A DNA stretch of 64,000 nt from Paractinoplanes brasiliensis (GCF_004362215.1 NZ_SNWR01000002.1:2232001-2296000); one strand, 5' to 3'; positions 1-26,153 are shown, numbered from the stretch's first letter. The notes: a model not told the origin generated them from the sequence alone. Program-made: numbers and translations.

Positions 1-16877
<16,877 letters not shown>

Positions 16878-16957
16878 GGCGGAGTAACACCTCTCGAAGG
16901 CGGAGGAGCGCGGTGAGCGCCGAGGAGCACGGGCGGGCGCGGCGAGCGCGGAGGAGG

Positions 16958-18265
16958 TCAGCCGATGAGGGACGGCCGGCGGGGGCGGGCGTGGGCGACG
17001 ACCGAGGCGAGGATCTCGGCCGACCGCACCGAGGTGTTGGAGAGCAGCGACGACGAGATGCCGTGCGTGTGCTCGGTCCCGCCCTGCAGATAGACCCCGG
17101 CCCGTACGCGGGGCCCGAGGTCGACGCGGTAGTCACGGGCGACGACGACCTGCCCGGCGGCGTCGCGGCGGCATTCGGCGGCGAGCTCGCCCAGCAGCGC
17201 TGCCGGGTCGGGCTGGCGGTAGCCGGTGGCGAACACGACGGCGTCGGCCTCGAGCACCTGCCGCTCGCCGGTGATCATCGACTCGACCACGGTGTGCACC
17301 TTGTCGCCCAGCCGTACGGCCTCGGTCACCTTGGACACGTTGAGCAGCCGCAGCCGCTGTTCGCCGCGCACCTTCTCCTGATAGACCCGGCGGGACAGGT
17401 CCTCGATCAGCTCCTGGTCGACGACCGAGTAGTTGGTGTTGCCGTGGTAGTCCAGCATCATCTGCTTGACCTGTGGCGACGCGGCGAAGTAGTCGTCGAC
17501 TGCGGCGGGGTCGAAGATGCGGTTGGCGAACGCGCTGTCGTCGGCCGGGCTGTAGCCGTACCGGGTGATCACGGCGTTGACCTCGGCCTGCGGGAACTCG
17601 CGGTGCAGGTAGTCGACCGCCTCGGCCGCGCTCTGCCCGGCGCCCACCACCACGAACCGCTTGGCCGACGGCGACTCCACCCGCAGGCGTTCGGCGTTGG
17701 GCAGCAGGTCGCGGGTGTGCCAGATGCGGTCGTCGGTGGTGACCCCGTCGGGCAGCCGGGGTGTCAGTCCGGTGCCCAGCACCAGGTTGCGGGCCCGGTG
17801 CACCAGCGGCTCGTGGGCGCCGGTGACGTCGGCCGAGACCACGTCGAAGCAGACGACCTCGTCGCCGTCGCGCACCGGGCGGACGGCGACAACCTCACGC
17901 CCGTACGCGACGTCGCCGTCGACCATCTCGGCCGCCCACTGCAGATAGTCGTGGAACTCGACCCGGGACGGGAAGAAGTTCTTCTGGTTGATGAAGTCGA
18001 TCAACCGGTCCCGGCTCTGCAGGTAGCACAGGAAGCTGAAGTCGCTCTTCGGGTTGCGCAGCGTGACCAGGTCCTTGAGGAACGAGACCTGCATCGTCGC
18101 GTCCTCCAGCAGCATCCCCCGATGCCAGCCGAACCCGCGTTGCCGCTCCACGAACGCCGCGGTCACCGGCGGGTGCTGGGCGTTGTGCTCAGCGACCGCG
18201 ATCGCCAGGGCCAGATTGGACGGGCCGAACCCGACACCGACAAGATCGAGAGCTTCCTCTGACAT
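16958..18265 (-). CDS. L-ornithine/lysine N-monooxygenase (siderophore)
   Basis: Flavin-dependent N-hydroxylase of 435 residues in the SidA/IucD/PvdA family. It hydroxylates the side-chain amine of free ornithine (or lysine) using FAD, NADPH and O2. The FAD motif GVGFGPSNLALA is at the N-terminus, the NADP motif VVGAGQSAAE is near the middle, and the C-terminal ATGYRQP motif is typical of the family. I chose the ATG at 18265 (MSEEALDLVG), which has GGGA a few bases upstream; the open frame extends further up to 18364 but into the promoter region. It is upstream of, and probably cotranscribed with, the NRPS, whose module 3 has a hydroxyornithine code. This and the adjacent formyltransferase point to ornithine rather than lysine. 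Confidence 0.93.
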   Translation of the reverse strand: MSEEALDLVGVGFGPSNLALAIAVAEHNAQHPPVTAAFVERQRGFGWHRGMLLEDATMQVSFLKDLVTLRNPKSDFSFLCYLQSRDRLIDFINQKNFFPSRVEFHDYLQWAAEMVDGDVAYGREVVAVRPVRDGDEVVCFDVVSADVTGAHEPLVHRARNLVLGTGLTPRLPDGVTTDDRIWHTRDLLPNAERLRVESPSAKRFVVVGAGQSAAEAVDYLHREFPQAEVNAVITRYGYSPADDSAFANRIFDPAAVDDYFAASPQVKQMMLDYHGNTNYSVVDQELIEDLSRRVYQEKVRGEQRLRLLNVSKVTEAVRLGDKVHTVVESMITGERQVLEADAVVFATGYRQPDPAALLGELAAECRRDAAGQVVVARDYRVDLGPRVRAGVYLQGGTEHTHGISSSLLSNTSVRSAEILASVVAHARPRRPSLIG

Positions 18266-18351
18266 ACGCATCCCATCGCGTGGGCCGGACCTGGCCGGTA
18301 CGGAAATGAGCCACCTGAGCTGGGCGTACACACACGGACACCCTGCGTGCC

Positions 18352-18373
18352 TTAGGTTAGGCAAGGCTAACTA
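18352..18373. promoter_or_regulatory. DmdR/IdeR-type iron box in the divergent siderophore promoter
   Basis: The 19-mer TTAGGTTAGGCAAGGCTAA (18352-18370) matches the iron-box consensus TTAGGTTAGGCTAACCTAA at 16 of 19 positions. The perfect inverted repeat GTTAG-N6-CTAAC lies within it. It is 87 bp from the monooxygenase start and 81 bp from the formyltransferase start, so it can control both directions. TATAGT (18372-18377) is a candidate -10 for the rightward promoter. Known role of such boxes: repression by DmdR/IdeR with Fe(II). Confidence 0.85.
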
Positions 18374-18450
18374 TAGTACGATCCGCCTTGATCAGGAACA
18401 CCCGGCCGGACGCGTCCACGGAGGACGCGGCTACGAGGAGGACGTCGCCC

Positions 18451-19398
18451 ATGCGGGTCGTTATGTTCGGATATCAGACCTGGGGACATCGCACCCTGCA
18501 GGCGCTGCTCGAGTCCGAACACGAGGTGACGCTGGTGGTGACCCACCCCAGGAGCGATCACGCCTACGAGAAGATCTGGGACGACTCGGTGGCCGACCTG
18601 GCCGGGAAGCACGGCGTTCCGGTGCTGCTGCGCAACCGGCCCGACGACGAAGAGCTGCTGGAACGCCTTCGCGAGGCCGATCCCGACGTCATCGTGGCCA
18701 CCAACTGGCGCACCTGGATCCCGCCGAGCATCTTCACCCTGCCCCGGCTGGGCACGCTCAACGTGCACGACTCGCTCCTGCCGGCGTACGCGGGCTTCTC
18801 GCCCCTGATCTGGGCCTTGATCAACGGGGAGAAGGAGGTCGGCGTGACCGCGCACATGATGGACGACACGCTCGACGCCGGTGACATCGTGCTGCAGCGG
18901 GCGGTGCCGGTCGGCCCGCGGGACACCACGACCGACCTGTTCCACAAGACGCTCGAACTGTTCGGGCCCATCACCGTGGACGGGCTGGCGCTGCTGGCCA
19001 CCGGGCGCACCGACTGGACCAAGCAGGACAGGTCGAAGGCCAGCTTCTTTCACAAGCGAGCCGACGAGGACTGCCGCATCGACTGGACCTGGCCGGCCGA
19101 AGACCTCGACCGCCTCGTACGGGCGCAGTCCGAGCCCTACCCGAGCGCGTACACCTATCACCGGGGCCGCCGCCTCGAAATCGTGGCGGCCGAGGTGTCG
19201 GCGAACGTCTACGGCGGAACCCCGGGCCGCATCTTCTATCGCGAGGGCGACGGGGTGGCGATCGTGGCGGGGGCGGACGCCCGCCGGGGCCGCAACAAGG
19301 CGCTGCTGGTGACCCGGGTCCGCACCGACGAGGGAGTTGAGCTGGCCGCCCACGACTACTTCACGAGCATGGGCGGCTACCTCACCGATCAGTCCTGA
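18451..19398 (+). CDS. N5-hydroxyornithine formyltransferase (methionyl-tRNA formyltransferase-like)
   Basis: 315-residue formyltransferase-fold protein with the methionyl-tRNA formyltransferase layout: a Rossmann-like N-terminal catalytic domain and a short C-terminal OB-like domain. The catalytic triad is visible as N and H in NVHDSLLPAYAG (about residues 109-120) and D in DDTLDAGDIV. The start at 18451 has GAGGAG eight to ten bases upstream. Because it is divergent from the hydroxylase across an iron box and beside the NRPS, the inferred reaction is 10-formyl-THF-dependent formylation of N5-hydroxyornithine, as for CchA in coelichelin synthesis, rather than tRNA formylation. Confidence 0.9.
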   Translation: MRVVMFGYQTWGHRTLQALLESEHEVTLVVTHPRSDHAYEKIWDDSVADLAGKHGVPVLLRNRPDDEELLERLREADPDVIVATNWRTWIPPSIFTLPRLGTLNVHDSLLPAYAGFSPLIWALINGEKEVGVTAHMMDDTLDAGDIVLQRAVPVGPRDTTTDLFHKTLELFGPITVDGLALLATGRTDWTKQDRSKASFFHKRADEDCRIDWTWPAEDLDRLVRAQSEPYPSAYTYHRGRRLEIVAAEVSANVYGGTPGRIFYREGDGVAIVAGADARRGRNKALLVTRVRTDEGVELAAHDYFTSMGGYLTDQS

Positions 19399-19426
19399 AG
19401 CGCTCCGGCCACGCGGGCAGGCCCGG

Positions 19427-19666
19427 TCAGGCCACGGGGACTTCGCCGTTGCGCCAGGCGCCGGCGCCTGCGGTTACTGCTGTTCGGGCGCGGCGCCACT
19501 GGCGCCGGGCCAGTTCGGACGGTGGGGTCTCCATCTGTTCGATGCGCCGGCGGGCCACGGTGGCCGCGGCGATCATGGTGACGGTGGCGCCGGCGAGACC
19601 GATGATGCCGCCGGTCACGGTGAGGGCGGCGCCGGTGACGAGGAGTGTCGATGTCGGTCGAGTCAT
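19427..19666 (-). CDS. Small membrane protein, unknown function
   Basis: 79 residues. A hydrophobic segment of about 28 residues (LLVTGAALTVTGGIIGLAG onward, residues 8-36) probably spans the membrane once or as a tight hairpin. A basic cytoplasmic tail (ARRRIEQMET, RRQWRRARTA) follows. It is convergent with the formyltransferase and divergent from the kinase at 19748. No domain recognised. Confidence 0.6.
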   Translation of the reverse strand: MTRPTSTLLVTGAALTVTGGIIGLAGATVTMIAAATVARRRIEQMETPPSELARRQWRRARTAVTAGAGAWRNGEVPVA

Positions 19667-19747
19667 CGCTTCACTATGCGGCCCGGGATCGGCGGCGGCC
19701 TCATTCGAAGCGGATGAGCCGGCCGGGAACGTTGTATCGTCCTGCGC

Positions 19748-21769
19748 GTGACTGATCCACTCCTTCCGGGCGATCCGGCCGAGCTGGGCGGCTACCGGCT
19801 GCTCGGGCGGCTCGGCCAGGGCGGGATGGGCGCCGTCTACCTCGGCGAGCACCCGGACGGCCGGCTGGTCGCGGTCAAGATGATCCGGCCCGAGCTGGCG
19901 CCCGACACCGAGTTCCGCGCCCGGTTCCGCAGCGAGGTCAACCGGGCCCGGCAGGTGCCGCCGTTCTGCACGGCCGAGGTGCTCGACGCCGACCCCGACC
20001 ACCCCACGCCGTACCTGGTGGTCGAGTACGTGGACGGGCCCAGCCTGTCCGCGGTGATCGCCCGCAACGGGCCGCTCGGCGGGGGCGCGCTGCACAGCGT
20101 GGCCGTCGGGGTGGCCACCGCGCTGGCCGCGATCCACGGCGCCTCGGTGATCCACCGGGACCTCAAGCCCAGCAACGTGCTGCTGGCGCCGGGGCTGCCC
20201 AAGGTCATCGACTTCGGCATCGCCCGGGCGTTCGAGGCGACCAGCCGGCACACCCGTACGGATCAGATGGTCGGCACGGTCGCCTACATGGCGCCCGAGA
20301 GCATCGACAACGAGCACTTCGGCGAGGTCGGCCCGGCCGCCGACGTGTTCGCGTGGGGCGCGGTCATCACGTACGCGGGCACCGGGCGCACCCCCTTCCG
20401 GGCGGACTCCCCCACCGCCACCGCGGCCCGGATCCTGACCCAGCCGCCCGACCTGACCGGGCTGCCCGCGCCGCTGCGGCAGGTGGTCGCGCGCACGCTC
20501 GAAAAGAACCCGGCCGACCGGCCGACCGCGTCCGAGCTGCTGCAGCTGCTGCTCGACCTGGATCCGGGCGACAAGACCGAGCTGATCCGCCCCGAGCTGC
20601 TGCAGGCCGCCGCCGCCGCGCAGAACAACCCCCGTCCGCATCGCCGCCCGCGCCGCCTCCGCCGGACGGTCCTCGCGGGGCTGGGGGTGCTGGCGCTGGG
20701 CGCGGGCGGCCTCTTCGCCTCGCACACCGCGGGCGGGGTGTCCAAGACGGTGAACCCGGCGGAGTCCGCACCGGCTTGGCAGCGGGCCGACGGCGGGCCG
20801 GCGCTGATCGACCGCCTCGACCGGCCCGCCCAGTGGCGCGAGTGGGTCGAGGCCGAGGGCCGGTGCCTGTTCGCGAACGGCCGGCTCGAGGCCCGCACCG
20901 GGATGGCGCCGGTCTTCCGCTGTTCGGGACCGTCGGACCCCTTCGCGAAGGACCAGGCGATCCGCGTCGGCGCGGCGATCCTCACCCCGGGGTCGTGCGC
21001 GGCGATCTGGTTCCGGATGGTCGGCACGGAGGGCCCCCTGGCGTCGCTGTGCGAGACCGAGGTGCGGCTGGGCCTGGACACCGCGGACGGGGTGACCGGG
21101 GAGGTGCAGGCCGCGCTGCCGAGCGCGCTGGGACGCGTACGGCGGGTCGAGGTTCTCGTACGGGATCAGCAGGCGACCGTCTCGGTGGACGGGGCGGCCG
21201 TGCTGACCAAGCAGTTCGGCGCGGCGATGCCGGCGGCCGGGCGGGTGACGTTCGGGGTGCTCGACGCCGCCATCAGCGGCAACGCCCACGTCGCGTTCAC
21301 CGGGGCCGAGGTCGTCGCGGCAGCGTCCAGGTCGGCGGCGCCGAGCGCGAGCGGGCCGAGACCCCGGTTCGCCGACCTCACGCGGGGCAACGTCACGTCG
21401 GTGGCGACGTTGCACGCGTACGACCCGGCGCACGCCTCGGCCGTGCTGGAGCCGATGCTCTTCCTGACCGGGGACGCGTACTGCCGGGCGTTCCAGATCG
21501 ACCGCTCGGACGATCGGTGCGTCCACCACGCGTGGATGACCGAGTCGAGCAACACGAAGGTCACCGTCCCGATCGCCGCGAACGCGAAGTACTTCACGTG
21601 GGAGGACCCCGACGGCGCGGTCCACATGGACGCGCCCGAGAAGGGCGGAACGTACCCGGCCGGCGCGAAGAAGTTCGCCCAGATGTTCAAGAAAGGCGAG
21701 GCAAGCATGATCGCGGTCACCACCGAGGGGGGCCGGATCACCCGGATGGCGGTCGTCTACACACCCTGA
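19748..21769 (+). CDS. PknB-type Ser/Thr protein kinase with extracellular sensor
   Basis: 673 residues, starting at GTG. Cytoplasmic kinase domain (about 15-275): glycine loop LGQGGMGAVY, VAVK lysine, catalytic loop HRDLKPSN, DFG, APE as MAPES. A transmembrane helix near residues 310-328 (VLAGLGVLALGAGGLFA) is followed by an extracellular region of about 340 residues. That region has a concanavalin-like segment with four cysteines and a C-terminal domain rich in aromatic residues (ATLHAYDPAHASAVLEPM). No PASTA repeats. The ligand is unknown. It stands alone, followed 28 bp later by a sugar-nucleotide enzyme. Confidence 0.92.
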   Translation: MTDPLLPGDPAELGGYRLLGRLGQGGMGAVYLGEHPDGRLVAVKMIRPELAPDTEFRARFRSEVNRARQVPPFCTAEVLDADPDHPTPYLVVEYVDGPSLSAVIARNGPLGGGALHSVAVGVATALAAIHGASVIHRDLKPSNVLLAPGLPKVIDFGIARAFEATSRHTRTDQMVGTVAYMAPESIDNEHFGEVGPAADVFAWGAVITYAGTGRTPFRADSPTATAARILTQPPDLTGLPAPLRQVVARTLEKNPADRPTASELLQLLLDLDPGDKTELIRPELLQAAAAAQNNPRPHRRPRRLRRTVLAGLGVLALGAGGLFASHTAGGVSKTVNPAESAPAWQRADGGPALIDRLDRPAQWREWVEAEGRCLFANGRLEARTGMAPVFRCSGPSDPFAKDQAIRVGAAILTPGSCAAIWFRMVGTEGPLASLCETEVRLGLDTADGVTGEVQAALPSALGRVRRVEVLVRDQQATVSVDGAAVLTKQFGAAMPAAGRVTFGVLDAAISGNAHVAFTGAEVVAAASRSAAPSASGPRPRFADLTRGNVTSVATLHAYDPAHASAVLEPMLFLTGDAYCRAFQIDRSDDRCVHHAWMTESSNTKVTVPIAANAKYFTWEDPDGAVHMDAPEKGGTYPAGAKKFAQMFKKGEASMIAVTTEGGRITRMAVVYTP

Positions 21770-21797
21770 TCGCCGCGAAGCGGCTAGTTTTTCCGGT

Positions 21798-23144
21798 ATG
21801 GCAGATTACGTCGAGGCGGCACTGACCAAAGCGGAGAAGGGCGGGGCGCACCCGGCCGAACTGGCGGCGCTGCGCCGGCGTCTGGAGCAGCTGGACGAGC
21901 CGCGAGCGGGGCTGCTGCCCGGTGACGAGCTCGAGCCGCTGCGCGACGTGCCCCGGCTGGAGGAACTGCCCGAGCCCACCGCCGAGCAAGCCCGCGAGGT
22001 GCTCGACCGGCTGGCGGTGCTCAAACTCAACGGCGGTCTCGGCACGAGCATGGGCCTGACCGGGCCGAAGTCGTTGCTCGAGGTCAAACCGGGCACCAGC
22101 TTCCTCGACGTGGTGGCCGAGCAGGTGTCGTCGCTGCGGGAGCGGCACGGCGTACGGGTGCCCCTGGTGTTGATGAACTCGACCGGGACGCGCGGTCCGT
22201 CGATGGCGGCGCTGGGCCGGTACGACAACGTGCTCGACTTCCTGCAGGGCCGCGAGCCCAAGCTGCGCGCCGACGACCGGATGCCGGTGGAATGGCCGGC
22301 CGACCCCGAGCTCGAGTGGTGCCCGCCCGGCCACGGCGACCTCTACACCGCGCTGGCCGCCTCAGGGACGCTGGACCGCCTCCTCGACGCGGGCGTGCGC
22401 TGGTGTTTCGTGTCGAACTCCGACAACCTCGGCGCGACCGTCGACGCCCGCCTGGCCGCCTGGGTCGCCGCCGAGCAGGTGCCGTTCGCGATGGAAGCCG
22501 TCCGGGGCACGTCCGCCGACCGCAAGGGCGGGCATCTGGCCCGGCACGGCGACAGGGTCGTGCTGCGCGAGACGGCGCAGGTGCCCGACGGCGACGACTC
22601 GTTCACCGACGTCGAACGCTGGCGGTTCTACAACACCAACAACCTGTGGATCGACCTGCACGCGCTGCGCGACCTGCAGGCCTCGGACCCGGCGGCCCCG
22701 GCGCTGCCGCTCATCGTCAACCACAAGACCGTCGACCCCAAAGACCCTTCCAGCACGCCGGTGATCCAGCTCGAGACAGCGATGGGCGCGGCGATCGGCT
22801 CGATCCCGGGCGCCCGTGCGGTGCTGGTGCCTCGCACGCGGTTCGCCCCGGTCAAGACCACCGACGACCTGCTCGTGGTGCGCTCCGACGCCTATTCACT
22901 GACCGCCGACGGCCGGATGACCCCCACCTTCGACGGTTCCGGTCCGGTCGTGACCCTGGATCCCGGACACTTCCGCCTCATGCCCGATTTCGACAGGCGT
23001 TTCCCGTACGGGCCTCCGTCGCTGCGCCGAGCCACCCGTCTGCGCGTCACGGGCGACGTCAGGTTCGGCGCCGACGTCGTGGTCACCGGCGACGCGGAGG
23101 TGTCCGGCCCCCGGCAGATCGCGGACGGCGCCACCCTCCCCTAG
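21798..23144 (+). CDS. UTP-glucose-1-phosphate uridylyltransferase, eukaryote-like (UGP2 type)
   Basis: 448 residues. Nucleotide-sugar pyrophosphorylase of the UDPGP family, making UDP-sugar from UTP and sugar-1-phosphate in the cytoplasm. The UTP-binding loop LKLNGGLGTSMG is near residue 75. Other family markers are GPKSLLEVK, MNSTGTRGPS, the GHGDLYTAL segment, FVSNSDNLGA and KTTDDLLVVRSD. This resembles eukaryotic UGPase rather than bacterial GalU. It starts 28 bp after the kinase and may be cotranscribed with it. The sugar specificity is inferred from the family. Confidence 0.9.
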   Translation: MADYVEAALTKAEKGGAHPAELAALRRRLEQLDEPRAGLLPGDELEPLRDVPRLEELPEPTAEQAREVLDRLAVLKLNGGLGTSMGLTGPKSLLEVKPGTSFLDVVAEQVSSLRERHGVRVPLVLMNSTGTRGPSMAALGRYDNVLDFLQGREPKLRADDRMPVEWPADPELEWCPPGHGDLYTALAASGTLDRLLDAGVRWCFVSNSDNLGATVDARLAAWVAAEQVPFAMEAVRGTSADRKGGHLARHGDRVVLRETAQVPDGDDSFTDVERWRFYNTNNLWIDLHALRDLQASDPAAPALPLIVNHKTVDPKDPSSTPVIQLETAMGAAIGSIPGARAVLVPRTRFAPVKTTDDLLVVRSDAYSLTADGRMTPTFDGSGPVVTLDPGHFRLMPDFDRRFPYGPPSLRRATRLRVTGDVRFGADVVVTGDAEVSGPRQIADGATLP

Positions 23145-23177
23145 ATTCATCCCATCATCCCATGATTCACTGCGGCG

Positions 23178-24497
23178 GTGACCACCACCGAACTTCGCCC
23201 GGCCCGCCTGCACGTCGGCATCCTGCTCGCCGTCGCCCTGACCGCCCTCAACCTGCGCACCGCGGTCACCGGCTTCAGCGTGCTGACCGGGGATGCCGCC
23301 GCCGACCTGCGCTTCGGCCCGGTGACCGCCGGCGCTATCGGCACGATCGTGACCGCGTGCTTCGCGGTGGCCGCGTTCGCCGCGCCGCCGCTGGCCCGCC
23401 GGCTCGGCCTCGAACGCACGGCCGCGCTCGCCGTGACCGCCACGACCGCCGGCATCCTGCTGCGATCCGCCGCCTGGTCACCGGCCGTCATGATCGCCGC
23501 CACCGTGATCGCGTTCGCGGGCATTGGCGCGTGCAACGTCGTCCTGATCCCGATCGTGAAACAGCACTTCCCGGAACGGCTGCACACGGTCAGCACGATG
23601 TACATGGTGCTGCTGCAGGTCGGCCAGCTGGCCGCGCCGCTGGTCGCGCTGCCGCTGGCGCACGCCTACGGCTGGCGGGCTGCGGCGGGCGGCTGGGCCG
23701 CGGTGACCGCGGTTGCCGCCGCGCTGTGGTTCGTCGCCGTCCCCCGTTCGACCGGCCCCACCCCGGCCCCGTTTACCGGCCACGGCGAGCAGCCCGTCGC
23801 CACCCCGTCTGCCGGGCGAGGCGAGCAGCCCGTCGCGGCCCCTCCTACCGCGCCTGGCGAGCAGCCTGTCCCGGTGCCGTCGGACGGGCGCGGCGAGCCT
23901 CTCCTCCCGGCGCCGTCGCACGTGCCGTGGCGTACGCCGCTCGCGCTGGGCCTGATCGGGCTGATGGCGATGACCACCCTGCACGTCTACACGCTGGTCA
24001 CCTGGTTCCCGGCGATGCTGGAGGACGCCGGGCTGAGCACGACGGCGAGCGCGCTGCTGCTGTCGTGGTTCGCCGGTCTCGGGCTGATCGCCGCCTTCGT
24101 GGTGCCGCCGCTGACCACCCGGCTGCGCACCCCGTACCCGATCGTCGTGGTGTGCGTGGCGCTGATGGCTGCCGGTTACGCGGGCATGCTCGCCGCCCCG
24201 GCCGCGGGCGCGTTCGTCTGGGCGACGGCCTTCGGTCTCGGGGTGAGCACCTTCCCGCTCTGCCTGACCCTGATCGGCGCGCGGGCGGCGAACGCGCAAA
24301 GCGCCTCCCGGCTGTCCGGCGTCGTGCAGGGCGTGGGGTACGGCATCGGCTGCGTCGGCCCCCTCGCCCTCGGCGCGATCCATCAGGCCACCGGGGGCTG
24401 GAACCTGACGTACGGGCTCCTCGCCGCCACCCTGGTCGTCACGCTGGTCGCGGGCTGGGCCGCCTGCCGTCCGGTTAGGCTGCACCGTGCCCATTGA
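23178..24497 (+). CDS. MFS transporter, CynX/NimT family
   Basis: 439 residues, about 12 transmembrane helices, starting at GTG. The N-terminus (ALTALNLRTAVTGFSVL) and pattern match the cyanate/2-nitroimidazole (CynX/NimT) branch. Residues 201-248, the cytoplasmic loop between helices 6 and 7, hold four 12-residue repeats of the form GRGEQPVAAPPT, which is unusual. The stop overlaps the downstream GntR gene by 11 bp, so the two are translationally coupled and the regulator probably controls the transporter. Substrate unknown. Confidence 0.88.
   Translation: MTTTELRPARLHVGILLAVALTALNLRTAVTGFSVLTGDAAADLRFGPVTAGAIGTIVTACFAVAAFAAPPLARRLGLERTAALAVTATTAGILLRSAAWSPAVMIAATVIAFAGIGACNVVLIPIVKQHFPERLHTVSTMYMVLLQVGQLAAPLVALPLAHAYGWRAAAGGWAAVTAVAAALWFVAVPRSTGPTPAPFTGHGEQPVATPSAGRGEQPVAAPPTAPGEQPVPVPSDGRGEPLLPAPSHVPWRTPLALGLIGLMAMTTLHVYTLVTWFPAMLEDAGLSTTASALLLSWFAGLGLIAAFVVPPLTTRLRTPYPIVVVCVALMAAGYAGMLAAPAAGAFVWATAFGLGVSTFPLCLTLIGARAANAQSASRLSGVVQGVGYGIGCVGPLALGAIHQATGGWNLTYGLLAATLVVTLVAGWAACRPVRLHRAH
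23778..23921 (+). repeat. 36-bp in-frame repeat in the central loop of the MFS transporter
   Basis: Four tandem copies of a 36-bp unit encode GHGEQPVATPSA, GRGEQPVAAPPT, APGEQPVPVPSD and GRGEPLLPAPSH. They fall in the loop between the two six-helix halves. Confidence 0.85.
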
Positions 24498-25152
24498 TCG
24501 CGCCGGCCTCGGCACCCAGGTCACGGAGCTGTTCCGAGCCCAGATCACGGCCGGCACCTGGCCCCTGGGCAGCAAGATCCCGACCGAGCCCGAGCTGGTC
24601 GAGTGGAGCGGCGCCGGCCGCAACACCGTCCGCGAGGCGATCGGCTCGCTCGTCCAGGCCGGCATCCTGCGGCGGGAACAGGGCCGCGGCACCTTCGTGG
24701 TGTCGACGTCGGAGCTGCGCTCGTCGGTGACGCGCCAGGCCGCCGCCACGTCCCGCCGCGACAGCCTGGAGTTGCGGCTCGTGCTCGACGCCGCGGCCGC
24801 CCGGATCGCCGCCGTACGCCGCACCGAGGCCGACGCCGCACGCCTGCGCGCCCTGCTCGCCGAACGGGCCGAGGCCTGGACCACCGGCGACACCCACGAA
24901 CGCGTGCGCGCCGACTCGGCCCTGCACCGGGCGGTGGTCGCCGCCACCCACAACCCGCTGCTGCAGGACGTCTACGAGGGCCTGCTCGGCGTCTTCGAGG
25001 AGGTGCAGCTGCACGACGTCACCGGTGAGACCGACCACCTGGCCCAGCTGCACACCGACCTGGTCGACGCCATCTCCGCCGCCGACCCGGCCCGCGCCGC
25101 AGCCACCATGTCCACCCTGCTCCAGCCCCTGATCAACGAAGCGTCGATATAG
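24487..25152 (+). CDS. GntR-family (FadR/FCD subfamily) transcriptional regulator
   Basis: 221 residues. An N-terminal winged helix (about 8-70) contains IPTEPELVEWSGAGRNTVREAIGSLVQAGILRR-type GntR signatures and the wing GRGTF. A C-terminal all-helical FCD effector domain (about 90-215) has the DxxxH-type metal/ligand residues (RADSALHRAVVAATHN). GTG start at 24487 lies inside the MFS gene end. It probably controls the preceding transporter. Confidence 0.88.
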   Translation: MPIDRAGLGTQVTELFRAQITAGTWPLGSKIPTEPELVEWSGAGRNTVREAIGSLVQAGILRREQGRGTFVVSTSELRSSVTRQAAATSRRDSLELRLVLDAAAARIAAVRRTEADAARLRALLAERAEAWTTGDTHERVRADSALHRAVVAATHNPLLQDVYEGLLGVFEEVQLHDVTGETDHLAQLHTDLVDAISAADPARAAATMSTLLQPLINEASI

Positions 25153-25467
25153 CCTGGGCGGGGTCCACCCGCATTGCCGCCGGATGTTCGCTGCGCTGCA
25201 TGCGCCTTGCACTGCCCCCCTGGTCCTTGGTCGATCTGCGGCACCGCACCGTGGCGAAGCCCAGCTGTGCCTGGCTCAGGACGTTGTCATGTTCCGCCTT
25301 CGCCAGCCGGACGCATCGTCCGCAGGGCAGGATGTGCGGTCACCGCCTCGAAAGGGCGACCAGCCCTCCAGGAGCCGAACGCCACTCCGCCGAGCGGATG
25401 AACGCGTTGACGAAATGCTTCACCGCGCCGGGGTAGCTCGGTCGAGGTTGGGGACGTGCCCCAGCCT
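25153..25467. other. Intergenic stretch, no convincing gene
   Basis: About 315 bp between convergent GntR and TetR genes. Short minus-strand peptides such as AVKHFVNAFIRSAEW and LAKAEHDNVLSQAQLGFATVR read like remnants of genes, but there is no start, RBS or length to support a CDS. Confidence 0.4.
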
Positions 25468-26124
25468 CTACTGGGCCAGGCGGTCCAGCAGTTCGCCGAG
25501 CAGCCCCCGTTCGCCAGGTGTGAGGTCGCCCGGGTCGTTGTCGACGAGCGCACGCAATGTCAGTGCCGCGCTTGCCCGGGTCGCGGGGGCGTCGGTGGTG
25601 GGTGTGCGCAGAACTCCGGCCAGTGCGGCCTCGCGGACGCGGGCGGAGAGCCCGAAGTCCGGCTCCGGTTGGCTGATCAGGGTGAGCGTGATGCCGACGT
25701 TGGCGGCGAGCACCTGCTCGGCGGCGTCGTCGGCCGGCACCTTGAGCATGCCCTGAACCGCGGCGGCGGTGAGCCTGTCGCGCAACGCGGCGTGTGCGGG
25801 AGCGGTGACGGCGCAGGGCTTTCCCGGCTCGACGCGCCCGTAGAGCAGCCCGTAGAACGACGGGTGCTCCAGCCCGAACTGCACGTGCCTGTCCCAGCCT
25901 TCGCGCAGGTCGTTGAGCGGGTCGTCGGAGCTTTCGACCGCCGTGTACTGGGTGAAGCCGTGGTTCGCCACGGTGTCGATCAGGCCCTGCTTGCTGCCGA
26001 AGTGGTGGTACAGCGTCGGGGCCTGCACCCCGGCGCGGTCGCACACCGCCCTCGTGGACAACGTGCCGCCGCTCTCCAGCAACTCCGCTGCGGCGAGCAG
26101 GAGTCGATCCCGTGCGTTCTGCAT
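25468..26124 (-). CDS. TetR-family transcriptional regulator
   Basis: 218 residues. The N-terminal helix-turn-helix (about 5-50) reads LLLAAAELLESGG ... TRAVCDRAGVQAPTLYHHFGSKQGLID, a clear TetR signature. The C-terminal domain (about 55-215) is a helical ligand domain of the TetR_C type. It is divergent from the SDR gene at 26183 with a 58-bp intergenic region carrying an inverted repeat, so it probably represses both itself and the SDR gene. The effector is not evident. Confidence 0.92.
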   Translation of the reverse strand: MQNARDRLLLAAAELLESGGTLSTRAVCDRAGVQAPTLYHHFGSKQGLIDTVANHGFTQYTAVESSDDPLNDLREGWDRHVQFGLEHPSFYGLLYGRVEPGKPCAVTAPAHAALRDRLTAAAVQGMLKVPADDAAEQVLAANVGITLTLISQPEPDFGLSARVREAALAGVLRTPTTDAPATRASAALTLRALVDNDPGDLTPGERGLLGELLDRLAQ

Positions 26125-26134
26125 GCTTGCTATA

Positions 26135-26153
26135 GTAGCTTACATAGCGCTAC
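26135..26153. promoter_or_regulatory. Candidate TetR operator
   Basis: Inverted repeat GTAGC-N9-GCTAC between the TetR and SDR genes. The region is unusually AT-rich for this window and also contains two CTATAG copies flanking the repeat. Position between divergent starts fits an operator. Confidence 0.5.
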
